Source: Flavobacteriaceae bacterium UBA2540 (GTDB lineage Bacteria; Bacteroidota; Bacteroidia; Flavobacteriales; Flavobacteriaceae). From it: 64,000 nt of DNA. Location: NCBI GenBank assembly GCA_002340765.1, contig DDMS01000060.1, forward strand, positions 1 through 64,000, in the 5' to 3' direction. Under the pieces are notes generated by a model. That model ran no database searches, was not told the origin of the DNA, and saw only the letters and a list, made by a program, of their open reading frames with translations. Position 1 is the stretch's first letter. Each line of letters opens with the position of its first letter. Below, piece after piece: positions 54,670 through 64,000 of this stretch. The translations under genes and the position numbers were made by a program.

Positions 54670-57237
54670 ATGAAAAAAAAAATTACACTAATGCTATTAT
54701 TGGCATCAATTGTAACATTTTCACAATCGATTAATTACAAAAATGCCTCTTCGAAAATAGGAAGTAACTTTTATGAAATCGTCGCAAAAAAGCGTGCTGA
54801 AATCAAAAATCTACACGCTAAAAAAGTCGTTTCAAGATCAGACATCAAGGCAATGAAACATTTTGAAAGATGGGCTTATTATTGGAGAGACCGCGTAAAT
54901 GCTGATGGGTCTTTTCCCTCGGCTTTGGAAGGTTGGAAAAATGCTGGCTTACTTGGTGGAAAATCAGTTTTGAATCAAAATCAATCAAAATTGTCTCAAG
55001 AGAACTGGACAAATATTGGTCCTCAAAGCAATCCTGATGCAAATGGTTATCCAAATCCACCAAAATTAGGCAGATTGAATGCTTTTTGGAGATATGTAAA
55101 TGCAGGAAATGCCAATAATAATGTGCTAATTGTAGGTGCTCCAACTGGAGGCATATGGAAATCGATAGATAATGGCGCAACTTGGTCTCCAAAATTTGAC
55201 ACTTTTGCAGGTATTGGAATTACTGATATCAAAGGCTCATCAACTTCAACCACAAGTCCAGGCGTTTTGTACGCAACAACAGGTGACTATGATGGACTCA
55301 CAGCTCTCAATTCTATTGGAGTGTATAAATCTACTGATATGGGGGAATCTTGGACTGCAACAGGATTGAATTTGAGCTTGACCGAAGAAAAATTGTTGGG
55401 GCATTTGGTAGTGATCGACGACAACACAGTAGTGGCTGCTACTGCCAATGATATTATGAGAACTGCTGATGGTGGTGCTACTTGGAACTCTGTTTATACT
55501 CTTGGTGGAGGTAACGTGTATTTTGGAAGAATGGCTGCTCACGGATCAACTATTGTGGCAACAGATGCTTATGAAGGCGTTTATTTTTCTACTGATCATG
55601 GAATTAATTGGACTGAAATGATATCAGCCAATGCATATGGAAAATATGCCGTAACTGCGGATGAAAACGGAAACTTTTTTATTCAAGACAAAACAGGACA
55701 AATAAAAGCTTTAAGTTTGGCAGGTGCGGGTTCCGTAACGAATGTTGGAATAAAACCTGCTGATTATGATCCACAATGGGGATATAATCAAGTTTTGGTG
55801 AAAAGAAATGGTTTTTTCTTGGAAGGTTCTGTAAACGCAAATTCAAGTAATGACAATGGTGCAAGTTGGTATACTTCATTAAATGGATACAAAACAGATG
55901 CTAGTGATCCTGGAGTTTATGTACATCCTGATCATCATCAAGCAGGATATTTAGATGAAGGTCTGTCTTTTTGGAGTGCCAACGATGGAGGCTTGTATTT
56001 TATCAATTATAGCAGCCCAACAGACCAATCACCAACCACAGTGTATAAATCAAATGGTGTTGTGGTGACTCAAATTTATACGATTTCTATCAATCCATCC
56101 TCTGGAAATAATGATGATTTTATGATGGCAAATCAAGATAATGATGGATTTAGTAAAGAAAACGGAACTTGGGTAAGTGTCGAAGTTGGTGATGGTGTTT
56201 GCTCTGCAATTGATTATACAAATTCTGGAATTCGTTATTTAGGTGGTCAATATGGGTATTTAACTCGCTCAGACAATACAGGTTATTCAGGAAATTTTGA
56301 GGGAAATCCAATTCCAAAACCCGCTGACGGAGAATTTGTTTGGCCTTTTAGTTTGCATACTTCAACTTCTACAACCGCTTTTGGTGGTTTTGATGATTTG
56401 TATAAATCAACAAATATTTCAACCACAATGAGTCAAAACCCAAATGATATTTGGACAAAATTAAATGCGGGAGTTGGAAGCCCAACTTCATTTGACAATC
56501 AAGGAGAATTTATAGCTGTTGTTGGTACAGATGGAATTTCTCAATCAAGTAATGGTGGAAATTCTTGGATTGCCATGACACAACCTGCGGGTCAGCTAGT
56601 AAACTCATTTTCTATTGATGCAGCAAGTACTTCTGGAAATACAATCTACGCTACTGTTGTGGCTTATAATGCAAATAACAAAGTATTTAAATCTACCAAT
56701 GGTGGCGCAACTTGGACAAATATCTCAGGAGATTTGCCAAATATTTTGATGAAAAAAATATTATTCAAACAAAATCAAAGTAGTGAATATCTATTCGTTG
56801 GTACTGAATTGGGAGTTTATTTCAGTATTAATGGAGGAACAAATTGGAGTAAATTAGGTGCAAATCTTCCAAATGTGATTGTAAACGATTTGAAAATAAA
56901 TTATTTAAATGATAAATTATACATCGGAACTTATGGAAGAGGTCTGTGGGAAATCAACATAGCCAATGAAACTTTAGGTACTGAGGAAGTTGGCTTTGAT
57001 ACCAAACCAACTATTTATCCAAATCCTGTAAATGACAATCGTTTAAATGTTCGTTTGTCTTCAATGAACGCTCCTGTTGACTATGTTATTTATAATGTTG
57101 TGGGCGGTGTTGTTTCAAGAGGCACTTTCAAACAGATAGAAAATAAAGTTGCTTTGGAACACATCTCTAAAGGAATGTACATTCTTAAATTGAGTGAGGG
57201 AAATAAGGTATTTACTCATAAATTTGTTGTTCAATAA
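54670..57237 (+). CDS. Large BNR/sortilin-repeat protein, T9SS cargo
   Basis: 855 residues with signal peptide (ending TFSQS). At least seven BNR-like repeats of the form (I/V)xxSxDGGxxW occur (IWKSIDNGATW, VYKSTDMGESW, IMRTADGGATW, VYFSTDHGINW, ISQSSNGGNSW, VFKSTNGGATW, VYFSINGGTNW), as in Vps10/sortilin-type beta-propellers. The C-terminal tail (TIYPNPVNDNRLNV... MYILKLSEGNKV) is the Por secretion signal. Predicted cell-surface or secreted; substrate or binding partner unknown. A small lipoprotein gene follows directly. Confidence 0.9.
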   Translation: MKKKITLMLLLASIVTFSQSINYKNASSKIGSNFYEIVAKKRAEIKNLHAKKVVSRSDIKAMKHFERWAYYWRDRVNADGSFPSALEGWKNAGLLGGKSVLNQNQSKLSQENWTNIGPQSNPDANGYPNPPKLGRLNAFWRYVNAGNANNNVLIVGAPTGGIWKSIDNGATWSPKFDTFAGIGITDIKGSSTSTTSPGVLYATTGDYDGLTALNSIGVYKSTDMGESWTATGLNLSLTEEKLLGHLVVIDDNTVVAATANDIMRTADGGATWNSVYTLGGGNVYFGRMAAHGSTIVATDAYEGVYFSTDHGINWTEMISANAYGKYAVTADENGNFFIQDKTGQIKALSLAGAGSVTNVGIKPADYDPQWGYNQVLVKRNGFFLEGSVNANSSNDNGASWYTSLNGYKTDASDPGVYVHPDHHQAGYLDEGLSFWSANDGGLYFINYSSPTDQSPTTVYKSNGVVVTQIYTISINPSSGNNDDFMMANQDNDGFSKENGTWVSVEVGDGVCSAIDYTNSGIRYLGGQYGYLTRSDNTGYSGNFEGNPIPKPADGEFVWPFSLHTSTSTTAFGGFDDLYKSTNISTTMSQNPNDIWTKLNAGVGSPTSFDNQGEFIAVVGTDGISQSSNGGNSWIAMTQPAGQLVNSFSIDAASTSGNTIYATVVAYNANNKVFKSTNGGATWTNISGDLPNILMKKILFKQNQSSEYLFVGTELGVYFSINGGTNWSKLGANLPNVIVNDLKINYLNDKLYIGTYGRGLWEINIANETLGTEEVGFDTKPTIYPNPVNDNRLNVRLSSMNAPVDYVIYNVVGGVVSRGTFKQIENKVALEHISKGMYILKLSEGNKVFTHKFVVQ

Positions 57238-57654
57238 ATGAAGTTACTAAAATCAACTGGAATATTATTTGGAATTACTTTTGTATTACTCTCTTGTAGT
57301 AGTGCAAAGGTAATTTCTACTGAAAAAATTGAAGTAATTCCTGGAGTTATCAATTCGGAATTGTATTACAGATTTGTAATAGAAATTAAAACCACCAAAG
57401 AAACTTATTTTAGGTCAATTTCTCTAAATAGCTATGAGATAAGAAGTTTTTCTATTATTGATGCAATCACCAATTTGCAGAGCGATTCAAAAAAATTATA
57501 TCCAAAAGGAAATTATCGTTTGCAATTTGAACTTCCCAAAGATAAAGTGCTCAAGGACAAAAAAGATATTTTGAAATTGAGCATTGAACAACAAGGAAAA
57601 GCCATTTTATTGACATCCGAAGTTGACACAATCAAAATACTCAAACTTCGATAA
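57238..57654 (+). CDS. Small putative lipoprotein, unknown function
   Basis: 138 residues. The N-terminus MKLLKSTGILFGITFVLLSC is a lipoprotein signal with lipobox-like LLSC. The mature part is beta-rich and has no recognised domain. Its ATG follows the previous TAA with no gap, so it is translationally coupled to the BNR protein and may help its surface anchoring. Confidence 0.82.
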   Translation: MKLLKSTGILFGITFVLLSCSSAKVISTEKIEVIPGVINSELYYRFVIEIKTTKETYFRSISLNSYEIRSFSIIDAITNLQSDSKKLYPKGNYRLQFELPKDKVLKDKKDILKLSIEQQGKAILLTSEVDTIKILKLR

Positions 57655-57670
57655 AAACATTTAATTTCAT

Positions 57671-57706
57671 AAAAAAGTCCATTGAAATTAATCAATGGAC
57701 TTTTTT
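57671..57706. terminator. Strong bidirectional terminator between lipoprotein gene and sucD
   Basis: A perfect 14-bp stem (AAAAAAGTCCATTG with CAATGGACTTTTTT), 8-base loop. Serves both converging genes. Confidence 0.85.
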
Positions 57707-57730
57707 GTTTATATAATTTAAAATTTTAGA

Positions 57731-58603
57731 TTATTTCAGCACACTTGCAACCATAACTCCAATTTTAGCAGGAGAACTTACAACGTGAATTCCGTTTTCA
57801 GCTAAAATTTTCATTTTAGCTTGTGCAGTATCATCAGCACCACCAACAATTGCGCCTGCATGACCCATGGTTCTTCCTGCAGGAGCTGTTTGCCCAGCAA
57901 TAAAACCAACTACAGGTTTTCTATTTCCGTCAGCTTTGATCCATTGTGCAGCTTCTGCCTCTAGATTTCCACCAATTTCACCAATCATCACAATTGCATG
58001 AGTTTCATCATCATTCATTAACATTTCAACAGCTTCCTTTGTTGTTGTTCCAATAATTGGATCACCACCAATTCCAATTGCAGTTGAAATTCCAAAACCT
58101 TGTTTTACAACCTGATCAGCAGCTTCATAAGTCAATGTTCCTGATTTTGAGACAATGCCTACATTTCCTTTTTTGAAAATAAACCCTGGCATAATTCCAA
58201 CTTTAGCTTCATCAGGAGTGATGACACCTGGACAATTTGGCCCAATCAATCTACACTCTTTATTTGAAATATATGCTTTCACTTTAGCCATGTCAGAAGT
58301 GGGAATTCCTTCAGTAATACAAATAATTACTTTGATGCCAGCTTCAGCAGCTTCCATAATTGCGTCTGCAGCAAAAGCTGGTGGTACAAAAATGATTGAA
58401 ATATCAGCAGCAGCTTTATCAACAGCTTCTTTTACAGTATTGAAAACAGGTTTGCCTAAGTGCTCTTGACCCCCTTTTCCTGGAGTGACTCCTCCAACAA
58501 CATTGGTTCCATAATCAATCATTTGACCTGCGTGAAAAGTACCTTCACTTCCTGTAAAACCTTGAACGATAATTTTTGAATTTTTGTTTACTAAAACACT
58601 CAT
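57731..58603 (-). CDS. sucD: Succinyl-CoA ligase [ADP-forming] subunit alpha
   Basis: TCA-cycle enzyme alpha subunit, 290 residues. The CoA-binding N-terminus [42 protein letters not shown] and the phospho-histidine segment [13 protein letters not shown] are intact. sucC is not in the window. It has its own -7 element and follows the lpxD paralogue. Confidence 0.96.
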   Translation of the reverse strand: MSVLVNKNSKIIVQGFTGSEGTFHAGQMIDYGTNVVGGVTPGKGGQEHLGKPVFNTVKEAVDKAAADISIIFVPPAFAADAIMEAAEAGIKVIICITEGIPTSDMAKVKAYISNKECRLIGPNCPGVITPDEAKVGIMPGFIFKKGNVGIVSKSGTLTYEAADQVVKQGFGISTAIGIGGDPIIGTTTKEAVEMLMNDDETHAIVMIGEIGGNLEAEAAQWIKADGNRKPVVGFIAGQTAPAGRTMGHAGAIVGGADDTAQAKMKILAENGIHVVSSPAKIGVMVASVLK

Positions 58604-58626
58604 TGTTTGTTTTTTATTTTGTTGTG

Positions 58627-58634
58627 CAAAAGTA
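58627..58634 (-). promoter_or_regulatory. Bacteroidota -7 element upstream of sucD
   Basis: TACTTTTG on the minus strand matches TAnnTTTG, 23 bases before the sucD ATG. Confidence 0.5.
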
Positions 58635-58662
58635 GTTCTTTGAAGTTTTTAAAAAACCATTT

Positions 58663-59589
58663 TTAAGAATTCTTTCTGTCTTTTAAGAATAGTCTAATAG
58701 ATGCCATTTCTTTTAATTTTTCTCTTGATTCTGCAATTGGAGTTCCAAAATAGGTTTTTTCTCCAGCAACAGATTTTGTAACCCCTGTTTGTCCTAAAAT
58801 AATCGCTCCTTTTCCAATGGTGATTCCACTATTTGTACCAACTTGTCCCCAAATAGTTACCTCATCTTCGATAATTACACAGCCGGCAATACCAGTTTGA
58901 GAAGCAATCAAGCATTTTTTTCCAATTATAGTATCATGTCCAACATGCACTTGATTATCAATTTTTGTTCCTTCTTTGATGGTTGTATCTCCTGTTACCC
59001 CTCTGTCAATCGTGCAGGAAGCACCCAAATCAACATTGTCTTCGATCACAACGCGACCACAAGAAATCAATTTATCAAAACCAGTTTCACGTTTTTTGTA
59101 ATAAAAAGCATCAGCTCCTAAAACTGTATTTGCATGAATCGTAACATTATTTCCAATAATTGTATTGTCATAAATTGAAACATTTGGATGAATCATACAA
59201 TTATTGCCAATTTTCACATGATTTCCGAGAAAAACGTTTGGCTGAATCACAGTTCCTTCTCCAATAATTGAAGTTTCTGAAATGCTAATTTTTGACGCAA
59301 TAAAAGGATTGAAGTAAATAGTTAATTTGTTAAAATCACGAAAAGGATCATCAGAAATTAGCAAGGCTTTTCCTTCAGGGCAATCCACTTTTTTATTGAT
59401 TAAAACAACTGTTGCGACAGAATTTAGCGCCTTATCATAATACTTTGGATGGTCTACAAAAACAATATCTCCTTCACGAACAACATGTATTTCATTGATG
59501 CCATTTACTGGAAAATTTTCATTTCCAATATATTGACAATTAATAATTTGGGATACTTCTTTTAAAGTATAAGTTCTGTAAAAATTCAA
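58663..59589 (-). CDS. Second LpxD-like UDP-3-O-acylglucosamine N-acyltransferase
   Basis: 308 residues, left-handed beta-helix hexapeptide repeats (about 95-295). The N-terminal LpxD-like domain is shorter and diverged from the true LpxD. The catalytic-His region is kept as VHVGHDTIIGKK...ASQTGIAG. The start is TTG at 59589; no ATG fits. It is in the same lpx/efp cluster as the other LpxD, so it is a paralogue, possibly for another acyl chain or sugar. Substrate unknown. Confidence 0.85.
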   Translation of the reverse strand: MNFYRTYTLKEVSQIINCQYIGNENFPVNGINEIHVVREGDIVFVDHPKYYDKALNSVATVVLINKKVDCPEGKALLISDDPFRDFNKLTIYFNPFIASKISISETSIIGEGTVIQPNVFLGNHVKIGNNCMIHPNVSIYDNTIIGNNVTIHANTVLGADAFYYKKRETGFDKLISCGRVVIEDNVDLGASCTIDRGVTGDTTIKEGTKIDNQVHVGHDTIIGKKCLIASQTGIAGCVIIEDEVTIWGQVGTNSGITIGKGAIILGQTGVTKSVAGEKTYFGTPIAESREKLKEMASIRLFLKDRKNS

Positions 59590-59638
59590 AGTGAATTTGG
59601 GATTTTAGAAGTTTTATTGATGCTGAAATCTTAGAAAA

Positions 59639-60205
59639 TTAATCTTTAATTCGTTCTTGATATGTTCCTTTAGCGGTTTCAATTTTAATCTTATCACCTT
59701 CATTGATAAACAATGGAACGTTCACTGTTGCGCCAGTTTCAACAGTGGCAAGTTTTGTTGCATTAGTTGCAGTATTTCCTTTTACTCCAGGTTCAGCATG
59801 CGTTACTAAAAGAACAACACTTTGGGGCATCTCAACAGAAAGAGGCATATTGTCTTCAGTATTAATTATAATGGTTACAATTTCTCCTTCCTTCATCAAC
59901 TCAGGAACATCCAATGCACTTTTTGGCAATTGAATTTGAGTATAATCCTCTTCATTCATAAAATAATAGGTATCACCTTCATTATATAAGTATTGAAATT
60001 TATGTGTTTCAACTCGTACGTCTTCAATTTTTCTTCCAGCAGGAAACGTGTTATCAATGATTTTTCCGCTAGTCACACTTTTAAGTTTTGTTCTCACAAA
60101 AGCAGGACCTTTACCTGGTTTTACGTGTAAAAATTCTATAATTTTAAAAATATCGTTGTTATATCGGATACACAATCCATTTCTGATATCTGAAGTAGTT
60201 GCCAT
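59639..60205 (-). CDS. efp: Elongation factor P
   Basis: 188 residues. Relieves ribosome stalling at polyproline. The KOW-like domain loop HVKPGKGPAFVRTK has K32 at the usual tip position, and the OB domains follow. Intact. Embedded in the lipid A cluster. Confidence 0.95.
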   Translation of the reverse strand: MATTSDIRNGLCIRYNNDIFKIIEFLHVKPGKGPAFVRTKLKSVTSGKIIDNTFPAGRKIEDVRVETHKFQYLYNEGDTYYFMNEEDYTQIQLPKSALDVPELMKEGEIVTIIINTEDNMPLSVEMPQSVVLLVTHAEPGVKGNTATNATKLATVETGATVNVPLFINEGDKIKIETAKGTYQERIKD

Positions 60206-60220
60206 TAAATTTGTTGTTTA

Positions 60221-61006
60221 TTAATTTATTTTTGAATATCCTTTCATAATTCCACGATGCGATTCTTTGATAAATTGAATAATTTCATCACGCTCAGGAG
60301 TAGCCTCCATTTCAGCTTCAATGATATCAATCGCTTGCGAATAATTGTAGTTTCTTTGAAATAAAATTCTATAGATGTTTTGAATTTCTCTTATTTTTTC
60401 GGTTGTATAACCTCTTCTTCTCAATCCAACAGAGTTAATTCCTACATAAGAAAGAGGTTCTCTTGCTGCCTTTACAAATGGAGGAACATCTTTTCTAACC
60501 AATGAACCACCAGTCACAAAAGCGTGTTTTCCTACTGATGCAAATTGATGCACTGCAACCATTCCTGCCAAAACAACATTATCTCCAATTGATACATGAC
60601 CAGCCAAAGTAGTATTATTAGAAAAAATGCAGTTATCACCAACAAAACAATCATGCGCAATGTGGCAATAAGCCATGATCAAACAGTTGTTACCAACCAC
60701 AGTTTTCATTCTATCTCTGGTACCTCTATTGATAGTAACGCATTCTCTAATCGTAACATTATCACCAATTTCAACAGTAGTTTCTTCATCATCAAACTTT
60801 AAATCTTGAGGAATTGCTGATATAATTGCACCAGGAAAAATTCGACAATTTTCGCCAATTCTTGCACCCTCCATAATCGTTACGTTAGAACCTATCCAAG
60901 TTCCTGAACCGATAACTACATTGTTATGAATGGTTGTAAAAGGTTCAATAACAACATTTCTTGCTATTTTTGCTTGGGGATGAACGTACGCTAATGGCTG
61001 GTTCAT
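60221..61006 (-). CDS. lpxA: Acyl-[ACP]--UDP-N-acetylglucosamine O-acyltransferase
   Basis: First step of lipid A synthesis. 261 residues of hexapeptide repeats (PHAKIARNVVIEPFTTI-like turns), with the catalytic-His block MAYCHIAHDCFVGDNC and the C-terminal helical cap. It is two bases from the lpxC-fabZ gene. Confidence 0.95.
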   Translation of the reverse strand: MNQPLAYVHPQAKIARNVVIEPFTTIHNNVVIGSGTWIGSNVTIMEGARIGENCRIFPGAIISAIPQDLKFDDEETTVEIGDNVTIRECVTINRGTRDRMKTVVGNNCLIMAYCHIAHDCFVGDNCIFSNNTTLAGHVSIGDNVVLAGMVAVHQFASVGKHAFVTGGSLVRKDVPPFVKAAREPLSYVGINSVGLRRRGYTTEKIREIQNIYRILFQRNYNYSQAIDIIEAEMEATPERDEIIQFIKESHRGIMKGYSKIN

Positions 61007-61008
61007 AA

Positions 61009-62400
61009 TTACTTAATTTTTGAAATTTGTGCCATTAATTCAGCTTCAGCTACCAATTTTCCATTAGCATAAGCATAAGCTTGCATGTGGCAAATACCTC
61101 TTCTTATTGGGGTAATTAACTCGCACTTGAATATTAAAGTATCACCAGGCAGTACTTTTTGTTTGAATTTCACATTATCCATTTTCATGAAATATGTCAA
61201 ATAATTTTCTGGATCAGAAACTGTGCTTAATACTAAAACGCCTCCACATTGAGCCATTGCTTCGACTTGTAAAACGCCTGGCATGACAGGTGATCCTGGA
61301 AAATGACCTATAAAATAGCCTTCATTCATAGTTACATTTTTCATTCCAACCACATGCCTATCAGACAATTCTATAATTCTATCAATCAATAAAAAAGGAG
61401 GTCTGTGAGGCAGAATATCCATTATTTTATATATATCATATAATGGTGGCTCATTCAAATCATAATAAGGAACGTTGTTTCTTTTATCCAACTTAATCAA
61501 TTTTGACAACTTTTTTGCGAATTGTGTGTTTACCAAATGTCCGGGTTTGTTGGCTATTACTTTTCCTATAATTCGTGTTCCAACCAAAGCCAAATCACCA
61601 ATAACGTCAAGTAATTTATGACGTGCAGCTTCATTTGCCCAGTGCAATGTTAGGTTGTCTAGAATTCCATTTGGTTTTACAGAAATATGGTCTTTATTAA
61701 AAGCTTTTTTGAGTTTTTGCATGGTATTTTCAGACAATTCTTTGTCAACATAAACGATTGCATTGTTCAAATCTCCACCTTTGATCAAATCTTTTTCTAA
61801 TAACATTTCAATTTCATGTAAAAAACTAAATGTTCTAGCAGCAGCAATTTCAGTTTTGAAATCAGCCATTTTGTCTAAAGTTGCATTTTGAGTTCCAAGA
61901 ATTTTCGTTCCAAAATCAACCATTGTTGTTAATTGATATTCATCAGAAGGCATTAAAATTATTTCACTTCCAGTGACTTCATCTTTATAGGAAATAATTT
62001 CTTTTACAATAAACTCTTCAATATTTGCATTTTGTTCTTTAATTCCAGCTTTTTCTATTGCTTCAACGAAATATTTTGATGAACCATCCATAATTGGAGG
62101 TTCAGAGGCGTTAATTTCTATGATTAAATTGTCAATATCCAAACCAACTACAGCTGCCAAAACATGCTCAGAAGTTTGAATTTGAACACCATTTTTCTCA
62201 AGATTTGTTCCTCTTTGCGTATTAACAACATATTCTGCTAACGCCTCAATTTCTGGTTTGCCCTCCAAATCAACTCTCACAAATGAAAATCCGTGATTGA
62301 TAGGAGCAGGTTTTAAAGTCATTATTACATTGTTTCCAGTGTGCAAACCCACACCTGACAATGATATTTCTGATTGTATTGTTTTTTGTTTTTTACTCAT
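61009..62400 (-). CDS. lpxC/fabZ: Bifunctional LpxC deacetylase / FabZ dehydratase
   Basis: 463-residue fusion. The LpxC part (about 1-310) deacetylates UDP-3-O-acyl-GlcNAc; its zinc and catalytic residues lie in SEHVLAA and the RHKLLDVIGD block. The FabZ part (about 320-463) dehydrates 3-hydroxyacyl-ACP and shows PHRPPFLLIDRI and GHFPGSPVMPGVL. The fusion is characteristic of Bacteroidota. It overlaps lpxD's stop by one base. Confidence 0.96.
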   Translation of the reverse strand: MSKKQKTIQSEISLSGVGLHTGNNVIMTLKPAPINHGFSFVRVDLEGKPEIEALAEYVVNTQRGTNLEKNGVQIQTSEHVLAAVVGLDIDNLIIEINASEPPIMDGSSKYFVEAIEKAGIKEQNANIEEFIVKEIISYKDEVTGSEIILMPSDEYQLTTMVDFGTKILGTQNATLDKMADFKTEIAAARTFSFLHEIEMLLEKDLIKGGDLNNAIVYVDKELSENTMQKLKKAFNKDHISVKPNGILDNLTLHWANEAARHKLLDVIGDLALVGTRIIGKVIANKPGHLVNTQFAKKLSKLIKLDKRNNVPYYDLNEPPLYDIYKIMDILPHRPPFLLIDRIIELSDRHVVGMKNVTMNEGYFIGHFPGSPVMPGVLQVEAMAQCGGVLVLSTVSDPENYLTYFMKMDNVKFKQKVLPGDTLIFKCELITPIRRGICHMQAYAYANGKLVAEAELMAQISKIK

Positions 62401-63434
62401 TATTTATTATTTTGAGCATTTAATCCTTTTTCTATGTTGTTGACTGCGCTTACCAGTTTTGGTAAGTTTCTAAAATGAACATAACTTTTATTAAAATCAC
62501 TATATCCAAAAGCTGGTGAGCCTTGAACAACTTCATTGTCTTTTAAATTTTTAGAAATGCCAGATTGTGCTTGAATTTTAACTCCGTTTCCAATTACCAA
62601 ATGTCCAACAATACCTACTTGTCCACCAATCATACAGTTTTCGCCTATTTTAGTTGAGCCAGCAATACCAGTTTGTGCAGCAATAACAGTGTTTTTTCCA
62701 ATTTCTACATTATGAGCAATTTGGATTTGATTGTCTAATTTTACGCCTTGTCTTATAATTGTTGAACCCAAAGTGGCTCTGTCAATGGTTGCTCCTGCAC
62801 CAATATCTACATAATCTTCAATAATTACATTTCCTGTTTGAGGAATAGCCAAGTAAAATCCTTCTGCATTTGGTGCAAAACCAAAGCCATCCGAACCTAT
62901 TGCGCAATTTGAATGGATTTTACAGTTGTTTCCAATTTGAGTTTCAGAATAAATTTTTACTCCAGAAAAAAACACGCAATTGTCACCAATTACACTATTA
63001 TCACCAATAAAACAGTTTGGGTAAATTTTCACGTTTTCTCCAATTACTACATTTTCTCCAATATAAGTAAATGCTCCAATATATTCGTTTTTACCAATTT
63101 TTACGGATTCAGAAATAAAATGAGGTGTTTCTCGACCACTTTTATTATTCTTAACTTGGTTGTAAAAGTCAAGTAATTTTGAGAAAGATTCGTAAGCGTT
63201 CTCAACTTTTATCAATGTAATATTTAGCTGTTTTTCAGGAACAAAAGTCTTGTTTACAATAGCAATAGATGCATTTGTAGTGTAAAGATAATGTTGATAT
63301 TTTGGATTTGATAAAAAGGTTAACGAACCATTTTCACCTTCTTCTATTTTTGAAAGTTTAAAAACCTCTTCATTGGGATTCCCTTCGATTTCACCGTCTA
63401 AAATAGTTGCTATTTTCTCTGCTGTAAATTTCAT
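62400..63434 (-). CDS. lpxD: UDP-3-O-(3-hydroxyacyl)glucosamine N-acyltransferase
   Basis: 344 residues: N-terminal UDP-sugar-binding domain, then hexapeptide repeats, with the catalytic His in [11 protein letters not shown] and [10 protein letters not shown]. The ATG at 63434 ([14 protein letters not shown]) is preferred to the upstream TTG; a -7 element ends 6 bases before it. Confidence 0.95.
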   Translation of the reverse strand: MKFTAEKIATILDGEIEGNPNEEVFKLSKIEEGENGSLTFLSNPKYQHYLYTTNASIAIVNKTFVPEKQLNITLIKVENAYESFSKLLDFYNQVKNNKSGRETPHFISESVKIGKNEYIGAFTYIGENVVIGENVKIYPNCFIGDNSVIGDNCVFFSGVKIYSETQIGNNCKIHSNCAIGSDGFGFAPNAEGFYLAIPQTGNVIIEDYVDIGAGATIDRATLGSTIIRQGVKLDNQIQIAHNVEIGKNTVIAAQTGIAGSTKIGENCMIGGQVGIVGHLVIGNGVKIQAQSGISKNLKDNEVVQGSPAFGYSDFNKSYVHFRNLPKLVSAVNNIEKGLNAQNNK

Positions 63435-63440
63435 CAATTG

Positions 63441-63448
63441 CAAAAGTA
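63441..63448 (-). promoter_or_regulatory. -7 element directly before lpxD
   Basis: TACTTTTG on the minus strand matches TAnnTTTG and ends six bases before the lpxD ATG, so a nearly leaderless transcript is predicted. Confidence 0.45.
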
Positions 63449-63479
63449 TAAAAATAATTGTTACTTGACATCATTCCAT

Positions 63480-64000
63480 TTATTTTGGATAGCAAATAAT
63501 ATATTTTATCACAGGTTTTGTAAGGGCTTGCAAATTCAATTGGTCTGATGCCCTTACAATGTCTTTTAATTTTCCTTTTTTATTGATAATTAAAATTGGT
63601 TTTTCAGAAGTATAGGCTTGATTTTTTATCTCTTGTAAAAAAACAAAATAATCAATTTCGTCTTTAGTCAAATGCAATTTTTCTTGAAACTTTTTCTTTT
63701 TTTCTTCAATTTTAGTTTCGCTGAACTGGTTTGATTGAATTTCTACCTTCAATAATTTTCTTTCTACAATCATTTTAGAAAGCATTGATAATAGCTTGTC
63801 TTCATGATTTACCCATTCTTTGACAGATAATAAAATATCATAATCATCTAGCTTTGAAAACATTTCTAAAGTCTCATCAGAAAAATTGTTTTTATTTACT
63901 TGGTTGTATAAAAAATAATGCAATGCAGAACTCACAAAAAGATTTTCTCCCTTTTCTGCTAATTCTTTGGCTCTTTTTAGTACATTCACCAATGTATTTT
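63480..64000 (-). CDS. HD-domain hydrolase, C-terminal part (window edge)
   Basis: The minus-strand frame stays open to the window edge, so this is the C-terminal about 173 residues of a longer gene whose start lies outside. The segment VNVLKRAKELAEKGENLFVSSALHYFL resembles the middle of Bacteroidota HD-domain phosphohydrolases. The HD motif itself is outside the window, so assignment is provisional. Upstream of the lpx cluster. Confidence 0.6.
   Translation of the reverse strand, partial: NTLVNVLKRAKELAEKGENLFVSSALHYFLYNQVNKNNFSDETLEMFSKLDDYDILLSVKEWVNHEDKLLSMLSKMIVERKLLKVEIQSNQFSETKIEEKKKKFQEKLHLTKDEIDYFVFLQEIKNQAYTSEKPILIINKKGKLKDIVRASDQLNLQALTKPVIKYIICYPK

Noticed and set aside
55172..55542. 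Antisense and shifted ORFs inside the BNR-repeat gene
   Set aside because: The plus-strand protein has clear repeats and a T9SS tail throughout; the others show no domain and lie within it.
1..64000. CRISPR arrays, rRNA, tRNA, prophage genes
   Set aside because: No regularly spaced repeat-spacer pattern, no rRNA or tRNA sequence and no phage structural or integrase gene was seen.

Overview
The window is about 30% G+C and reads as a chromosomal segment of a marine-type Flavobacteriaceae bacterium (Bacteroidota). Several independent features support this. There is a TonB-dependent receptor with a carboxypeptidase-like N-terminal domain, and there are Por (type IX) secretion C-terminal tails on secreted proteins. 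LpxC and FabZ are fused, PurL is the large single-chain form, and NusB is long. Bacteroidota-only families DUF3276, DUF6702 and DUF6787 are present, and many genes follow a TAnnTTTG -7 promoter element. Most of the window is ordinary core genome; no rRNA, tRNA or CRISPR array was seen.

Layout. 0-10.5 kb: M23 peptidase, TonB-dependent receptor, Bcp peroxiredoxin, endonuclease III, a sigma factor with a 46-codon downstream gene, UvrA and peptidase E. 10.6-11.9 kb: a decayed IS5-family element. 11.9-17.7 kb: a small secreted protein, a DUF6702 protein and two tandem M1 metallopeptidases. 17.9-22.8 kb (minus strand): acyltransferase, Nudix, a decayed small membrane gene, DUF6787, Lgt, YidD and CysS. 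22.9-25.4 kb: a sigma/anti-sigma/secreted-protein operon. 25.5-31.4 kb: MeaB, a RecG gene carrying an in-frame foreign domain, DUF3703, a palindromic MITE-like repeat and an RsmB-type methyltransferase. 31.5-34.7 kb: two secreted endonuclease I proteins. 34.8-42.3 kb: PurL and two tandem acyl-CoA synthetases. 42.3-54.5 kb: HolA, an orphan HsdR-N nuclease-like protein, glycosyltransferase, TsaC, a two-component system, the coaE/ybbR/yajC/DUF1573/nusB run, an ABC exporter, DUF3276 and FabG. 54.7-57.7 kb: a large BNR-repeat T9SS cargo plus a small lipoprotein. 57.7-64.0 kb (minus strand): the HD-hydrolase/lpxD/lpxC-fabZ/lpxA/efp/second lpxD/sucD cluster, which links lipid A synthesis with EF-P and the TCA cycle.

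The most notable signal is inside recG (26615-29146). About 444 bp encoding a DUF559 (Vsr/PD-(D/E)XK-like) endonuclease domain sits in frame between the DEQH and TATP helicase motifs. It is bounded by inverted repeats, each containing a short G/C hairpin. It looks like a mobile nuclease-coding element that persists as a translated domain insertion and lacks intein splice signatures. Secondary signals are the nested-palindrome element at 29861-30008, a doubly broken IS5 transposase that has lost its catalytic glutamate, an endonuclease III without its iron-sulfur cysteines, and start codons lying directly behind the promoter -7 box.
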